Assembly (NCBI RefSeq): GCF_009870125.1
Contig: NC_046679.1
Location: forward strand, 10,168,001 to 10,232,000
Source of the DNA: Drosophila pseudoobscura
Lineage: Eukaryota; Arthropoda; Insecta; Diptera; Drosophilidae
Direction of reading: 5' to 3'
DNA length: 64,000 bases
The notes under the pieces were generated by a model. That model was not told the DNA's origin. It saw only the letters and a list, made by a program, of their open reading frames with translations, and did not search any database. The translations under genes were made by a program, and so were the position numbers. The stretch's first letter is position 1. The number at the start of each line of letters is the position of its first letter. This document shows positions 59,303 to 64,000 of this stretch, piece after piece.

Positions 59303-59315
59303 TGAACTTTGACCT
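59303..59315 (-). promoter_or_regulatory. DR1 nuclear-receptor site
   Basis: The minus strand reads AGGTCAAAGTTCA, a near-perfect direct repeat with one-base spacing, the classical HNF4/USP/Svp-type site. It is extended by TTAAGGTCA, which also fits monomer sites of the FTZ-F1/ERR type. It lies in presumed Rbp intron; function inferred from the motif only. Confidence 0.4.
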
Positions 59316-59682
59316 TAAGGTTAATTGCCTAGCTGACCGGGATTTATTGTTGTGTACTATAGCCACGCACAGGCTCGGAGGAGGCGTTGCCAGTACAGCC
59401 ACTCATCGCACTCCACAGACTTGTTGAGAGATTGCTCATTTGGATATCCAGCCAACCGCCCCGTCACAGGCAGCTGTCAAATCTCTCAGAGATGCTGGAC
59501 CCTAGGATTCATATGGGAGAATCCTATACCATTGTAATGCTTCAACAAATGTAGAAAATTTTGGCTTTAAGGGGACTCTCTTCCTCTCTTTATCAAAACC
59601 CCATATCTAACACTCTCAGCCAGTCCCAGGATGAGTCAAGCAAAACATTACTCATACACCATTCTAGATATATGTACATATG

Positions 59683-59842
59683 TACACTAAGAAAAAAAAA
59701 CAGTATCTAAATATCCACAGGTCGAATAGCATATCTTCTATACCAATTTCCGAATGATTTCAATAATTAATAATAGTTTGGGGCATAAAATAGTCAAGTG
59801 AGATAATTTTTCCCTCACGGAATATCCTTTTTCTTCAGTGTA
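59683..59842. repeat. 160-bp MITE-like segment
   Basis: Left end TACACTAAGAAAAAAAAA, right end TTTTTCTTCAGTGTA, reading inwards as TACACTRAAGAAAAA on both strands. AT-rich and non-coding. Confidence 0.4.
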
Positions 59843-61958
59843 AACGAGAAAAGACCAGGGCGCCAGATGGTCTAGACGGCGGCAAGACTATAAGAATAGG
59901 AAGGATGTGAAAGTGTAGATGAGAAATGTTTGCTTAACGCGGAAAAATTTATGGTTCGCCATATAAAGAAGAGTGCACTTTCGTCTGGCAATGGAACTTG
60001 GAGTCTTTAAGGTAAGGATATTGCAGTCAGGATGCGAAAAATAACGAAGCTAAAGTATTAATTTAATTGGCCAGATGAAAGGTCTCCTCTGCGGCTTCGG
60101 CACGTGGGCTTTTAGTGAACGAAAAGTGCAGTAAAGTTTGCCGTAATGGAAACCTTAATCCAATTATTTAGGATATGGCCGCCGCACGCGTAGCCGTACG
60201 GTTAAGTGTAGGTGTAGGTGTAGGTGTAGAAAGAGCTTTTACATGCTGCACGGATTTAAGATTTATTAATATATCGTAGCTAGGGCGTAGCTCAGGTGCA
60301 TCCATATCCAATCCTGTGCACACGCACACGCACACACCCACACGCACTCCTACACAGATACACACATACACAGATACAGTTTGGTTGGGCGCGGAGTGGG
60401 CTGTCAATTGCCGTGTTTATGGGTAGCGATGGCTGTATGGGCGGTGTGACATTTAAAAGCTTTGACAACGTTTATCCTCTGCTGGCTGATGCCTGATGCC
60501 TTTATCTCCAGCGTGTGGTGCTGCTGCCCCGCCCTGTTGCACGGTGGGCGAGCATGACAGCATTCAGCCGATGGAAAACGGAAGCCTTTTGCCATTTCGC
60601 AATACTTACGCCCCTTCCGGTGCGAACATCAAAGGGAACCAACCAAAACCACCTGTCCAATGCAGCGGCACGCCGTCCCTCTGGCTGGTTGGCTGGCTGG
60701 CTGGCTGCCTGGCGCCTTTGTGGCACCCACATGTAATACTCGTATTATTTCTTGTTGCGCTGCCCCCATTGGTAATCACAATCACTGTCATCAACTCATT
60801 AACTGGCAAATCAGCCAGCAATCACTGTCACTTACTAATTGCCTGCTCCTGCTCCTGCCGCTGCTGTTTCCTCCTCCGCATTCTCTGCTGACATTTCCCT
60901 CTGCATATTACACATGCACCAAATAAATACCCACTTCACTTCGACCTCAGCGCAGCCCGACTCGGATGGAAATGCCCTCAGCGAGGCGCAACCAGGTTTC
61001 ACATTCGCAGAGCCGGCCACTAGTTGCTGTTATGCAGGGGGATGGCTTTTCTTTTTGTTGCTGTTACTGGCACTGTTACTGCGGCCGCTGCTGTTAAGCT
61101 CGCGCTGCTCGAATGGGCGACAGAGACAACCGTCTGGAGTTGTGTGAGAGAGTCGGTTATATGGCTCGAGCGAGAGAGAGTGCGTGAGTAAATGTCCCTT
61201 CGGAGAGCAACCGCCTGCGCATGTGCGCGAGGCTGTTAACGCTTAACAGCGCCACATTTACAGCATGTAAATAACACAATGTAAAGTGCTGCTGTTAGAC
61301 TGATTTTAAAAGTTTGGGCCACAAGACTTGAATGCTATATCCTTGAAGAGGGTGTTAAGACTTTCAACAGATGATTGAAGAACCATAGCCATATCCCTGT
61401 TCCTTTTGGAAATCTTTGTTTTCTCCTGCAGAAGAAACCGCGTGACTAAACCGGATGACTATCTCTTACAGGAAGATCATTCTTCAAGGGTACAAAGTCT
61501 TCTCTTCTGCTTTAATTATGATGGAAGACATCATGGCATGAATTTCACAATGGCTGTTGCCTCGTGTTCACAAAGGCCTTTGTGAAAATGTGGGTGTATG
61601 TTCTTTATTTTTATTGGTCTTTACTTTGTCCAGCAGTAGCAGCAGCCTCAGATTGCTATCGGGCCGCTGTCATTTCCTTGTTTGCCTTTAAACCCAAAGA
61701 AAAACAGGAAGAGCAACCAGCCCCCAGCTCCATACCCACCCCCCATCCCATATCGCCAGGGTATCTGTTTTGTGCCGTGCCTGTCGGTGACTATTTCAAG
61801 CGACTCACACTTGCCGCAGGAGGAGGGCGATGGTATGGTATGGTACATATAGTAGGGTCTGTAGCAGTGAAGCAGCAGTGCTTGGCACCATTTATCTCCC
61901 TAGAGTACAAGCACACACACCAACACTCGCTCACATACTACCCATACATTTACAAAGC

Positions 61959-62101
61959 TACACTGTAAGAAATATATGTAATAATCGATTCTAATATGTC
62001 AAATAATTTAGCTCCAGACATTTCATTTCATTCAGACATGGCTAAAAAGTTACCAAATTTTAATGAACAAAGTTAAATTATGTTGTATTTCTCTCAGTGT
62101 A
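61959..62101. repeat. 143-bp MITE-like segment
   Basis: Left end TACACTGTAAGAAATATA, right end TATTTCTCTCAGTGTA; the inverted ends share TACACTGWRAGAAATA. AT-rich inside and non-coding. Similar ends occur at 59683-59842. Confidence 0.4.
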
Positions 62102-64000
62102 GGGTAGCCTACGTAATATCCGACTTGTTTGTCGGCAGGCTCCATCTTGGAATTGAAGCCTACTGGCTAACAAACAATTAAACATTTAGCCAACAGCTGA
62201 AGACCCCGCTGGCCACGAGACAGATGGATAGAGAGAGAGAGCCCCAGCCCGAGAGCTGCGTTTCCGCATAGTTGAGCCATCAATGTCGGCCACAAGCTTG
62301 AAATTTTAATGAGTTCTTAAAGTGCAGATTAGCCTCTCCGGGGCCCACGCTTCCACGCTCCCTTCCCCGAAACGGAAACTAGGTTGCGGCATGCCCCAGC
62401 GCAGCCTTACACTCTATTAACCCACATTTTGGCCAGGCCAGCGGAGTAAATGAAATGGAAAATTCCCATTCATTCTGCTGCAGTCGGAGGATACCTCAAT
62501 ATCTTCATTTCCGGCGAATGCTCATTTCTATATGCATTTGTCAGAGCAGCAGCAAGAAATGGTGTAAATACTCGTAATTAAAACAATATTTGATAAGTTT
62601 TTTATGGAATGGCAGAGGAGAAGGCAAACGCAGAGGGAGAGGGAGGGGGGAGCGAGCGAGTGGAACAGGTCCTGCCAACTTTCGTTGGCCACAAACTACT
62701 GCAAACTAATTTAAAAAGTTTCCTCGGTTTTTCTGCACGGCACTGATAGTGCACATCAGGGGTATATTGGTACCTGTGCAGATTTATGCAACAAGCTGAA
62801 AAACTAGAGAGTTCCCCAAACCATAAATAATCCATTTAGCCTTGCATATTACTTATCGGATGGTACATAAAACCTGGATTTCGGAGAGCATTAGAGATAC
62901 ACTCATGAAGATTAAGTTTGTTTCAAACTTGCGACATACAGATGCCGATCTGTAGTGGGGGAAATTGAGTAAGACTAGTCTTCAGACACAGCTTTCTCGG
63001 ATTCGGAACAAGATTTGAAGATTTTGAACCGATAGCTCTGCAGCGGGTATCCCTATAGTCGACTCTAGGTCGTTCTGGCTTCTTTGTTTTTCGGTTTTTG
63101 TTCTGCCACCCCAAAAATTCATTTACTGAAAAGTGGCACTTGCTCTACCTTCCGGTTATGTGTTGGTGTTGACGGACAAGTTTCGCAAGAAATGCAATTA
63201 ACTTGCAGCTGGCATCGCATCGGTAGCCTTTGCCTTGACAAATTGCTCCACGAATTTCCCAGCAACGCAAACATTTGGCAGATAATTTGTACTTATTGAA
63301 CATTTCCCAAAATTACGTTTGCGTAGAGTTTTTTCAAAGTTTTTCCCGCTGCTTGAAGCGTGCTCAATTAAATTAAATTCTTCGCATTGTCGAAAACACT
63401 TAACGAGTAAGTACCTCTAATACCAGCAATTACAGAAACTATTACCAGAACTATTACATGCATAAATATACATACAACCATGGAATGGAGACCAGAACCT
63501 TCAAAGAAAGTCCTCAGAGTGAAACTTTTCAAAATAAGACAAAAACAACGGAAACTTTTTAAAGTCAATCAATTACGTTTTGAGATGTGAGAAAAGTTCA
63601 TTATCCTTCTCATGGTTTGACCTCAATCGCAGAGCCGCCAAGGAAAAGCGGGCCCCATGCCGAAACGGAAAAAGAGCACGAACGCGGAAAAAAACTATCC
63701 AGCCTATTTATAACAAACTATATACCCACTCACAGCCATAGTCGTAAAAATTTTGTCGTGCGAGAGCCATTCATGGAGACAAAACCATAGCGCAGCTATG
63801 GGGGAAAGTGGGGGCTAGAGCCGGCGGAAATCTCATGCGGCCACTCAACCAGGGTCGCCGAAGCCGAACAGCGAATGAATTATTTGAATGATGGCCATAT
63901 GTCAAAATTGGCCAAAGCCAACGATTAATCCTTGGCGAGGAAAATAAGTATACGAACTTAAATAGGTTTTCTTTAAGATGCCAGCAGAAGCGAAGGCCAA

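Larger units (their letters stand above)
59033..64000 (-). other. Rbp: Probable 5' intron of Rbp
   Basis: No coding exon recognised on either strand. Contains two small repeat-like segments, a nuclear-receptor-type site at 59303-59315, a GTGTAG repeat near 60207-60228, and a GA-rich stretch near 61140-61190. Since the exon ending at 59032 starts mid-codon, at least one upstream coding exon must exist, here unseen or beyond 64000. Confidence 0.5.

Noticed and set aside
1..64000. CRISPR arrays, operons, riboswitches, prophage
   Set aside because: The DNA is insect nuclear; direct repeats seen are microsatellites, coding minisatellites or gene duplicates, none with spacer structure.

Overview
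The window is insect nuclear DNA, almost certainly from a Drosophila species. It has short 50-80 nt GT-AG introns, CAX-rich reading frames, dense CA/GA/CAG microsatellites, and the gene neighbourhood BTB gene - mir-2c/13a/13b-1 - Atx2 - SLC26 transporter - RIM-binding protein, which I remember as lying around 88E-F on chromosome 3R of D. melanogaster. The species cannot be fixed by reading alone; it differs enough from D. melanogaster that a lineage outside the melanogaster subgroup is likely. All gene models were built by hand from open frames, splice signals and phase matching.

Layout, left to right. 515-11,621 (+): a five-exon BTB/POZ gene with an N-terminal Myb/SANT-like domain and a 7.8 kb first intron. 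About 12.9-17.1 kb: gene-poor DNA. 17.07-17.53 kb (+): a microRNA cluster, mir-2c, mir-13a, mir-13b-1. 19,319-25,287 (-): Ataxin-2 (LSm, LsmAD, PAM2, polyQ), five coding exons. 25.6-29.9 kb: AT-rich intergenic DNA with repeat remnants. 29,982-32,236 (+): a six-exon SLC26/SulP anion transporter. 35,278-59,032 (-): nineteen coding exons of RIM-binding protein, covering a coiled-coil segment, SH3-I, three FN3 repeats, SH3-II, SH3-III and a Q/M-rich tail. Its 5' end lies past the right edge, and 59.0-64 kb is probably its 5' intron.

The most unusual content is nested in Rbp introns on the opposite strand. (a) A 3.9 kb intron holds a tandem array of four small two-exon genes plus one decayed copy (49.77-53.49 kb). 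They encode secreted proteins with six conserved cysteines and, in three copies, a Thr/Pro-rich tail. (b) A 1.6 kb intron holds an intronless SIKE/FGFR1OP2-like coiled-coil gene (57,443-58,210), and next to it a roughly 200 nt imperfect inverted repeat able to form a long hairpin. Rbp itself shows small phase-0 exons, one of which would insert 29 residues inside the third SH3 domain, and a 38-nt microexon.

The genes do not form a pathway. Loose functional links are that Ataxin-2 acts in mRNA and microRNA-linked translational control and its 3' end faces a microRNA cluster, and that Rbp is an active-zone scaffold whose introns host unrelated genes.
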